Assembly (NCBI GenBank): GCA_021794855.1
Contig: JAJYPZ010000074.1
Coordinates: forward strand, 1 to 6,418
DNA: 6,418 nucleotides
Reading direction: 5' to 3'
Origin: Pseudomonadota bacterium
GTDB lineage: Bacteria > Pseudomonadota > Gammaproteobacteria > Burkholderiales > Sulfuriferulaceae
Under the pieces are notes generated by a model. The model was not told the origin of the DNA. It did not search any database and worked only from the letters and a program-made list of their open reading frames with translations. Positions 6,133 through 6,418 of this stretch are shown piece after piece. Position numbers and translations under genes: made by a program. Numbering within the stretch: position 1 is the stretch's first letter; each line of letters begins with the position of its first letter.

Positions 6133-6418
6133 CTATGACAGAGCCGGCTGGAGATGCTGTTGCCGTATGCCTTCCGGAGCCCTCGTTTCATCGTCGTAGG
6201 TAATATATTCCCACGCCGTTTCGTCCTGCAGCAAAGTCCTTAGCAGGCGATTATTCAGCGCGTGACCGGATTTGTATGCATGAAACGCGCCGATGATCGA
6301 ATGACCGATCAAATATAGATCGCCTATCGCATCCAGCACTTTATGCTTGACGAATTCGTCTTCGTACCGCAATCCGTCGCTATTCAATACCCGGTATTCG
6401 TCCATGACGATGGCGTTG
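6133..6418 (-). CDS. lpxC: UDP-3-O-acyl-N-acetylglucosamine deacetylase LpxC (C-terminal part, start beyond right edge)
   Basis: LpxC is the zinc-dependent cytosolic deacetylase that catalyses the committed step of lipid A synthesis, removing acetate from UDP-3-O-acyl-GlcNAc. The window contains the last 94 residues of a protein usually about 305 long. The segment from [20 protein letters not shown] onward aligns closely with Escherichia coli LpxC. In E. coli numbering, the zinc ligands His238 and Asp242 fall in [12 protein letters not shown], Asp246 follows, and the catalytic His265 lies in YKSGHALNN. The reading frame is open to the right edge, so the in-window ATG at 6405 is internal and not the start. 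The tail is short and variable ([14 protein letters not shown]). The gene converges on dciA with 29 bp between them. In many proteobacteria the upstream neighbour is ftsZ, which would lie outside this window. Confidence 0.97.
   Translation of the reverse strand, partial: NAIVMDEYRVLNSDGLRYEDEFVKHKVLDAIGDLYLIGHSIIGAFHAYKSGHALNNRLLRTLLQDETAWEYITYDDETRAPEGIRQQHLQPALS

Overview
The window looks like ordinary chromosomal core sequence from a betaproteobacterium. The main evidence is a DUF2863 gene, a family I know almost only from Betaproteobacteria, together with lpxC, dciA (DUF721) and secA clustered as in many members of that class. The moderate G+C content and protein style would suit a Nitrosomonadales-like lineage, but that finer placement is inference. 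I see no insertion sequence, phage gene, CRISPR array, tRNA or rRNA.

Layout from left to right. Bases 1-649 (minus) hold the N-terminal half or more of a MidA/NDUFAF7-type SAM-dependent methyltransferase that runs off the left edge. A divergent intergenic region (650-846) follows. It carries a perfect minus-strand -10 box, two inverted repeats and a 19-codon upstream ORF. Bases 847-1587 (plus) encode a PTR1/FolM-like pteridine reductase. It converges, with a 12-bp gap, on a DUF2863 gene (1600-2769, minus). That gene lies 18 bp downstream of secA (2788-5502, minus), so the two probably form one operon, with a perfect 8-bp hairpin at the junction. A 157-bp divergent promoter region (5503-5659) separates secA from dciA (5660-6103, plus), which encodes the DnaB helicase loader. 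dciA converges on the 3' end of lpxC (6133-6418, minus), which runs off the right edge.

The genes serve separate housekeeping tasks: protein export (SecA), lipid A synthesis (LpxC), replication initiation (DciA), reduced pterin or folate metabolism (pteridine reductase) and a methyltransferase whose eukaryotic relatives act on respiratory complex I. The alternating strands imply at least five transcription units. I found no exotic multi-gene system. The most interesting items are the structured leader of the pteridine reductase gene and the uncharacterised DUF2863 gene tied to secA.
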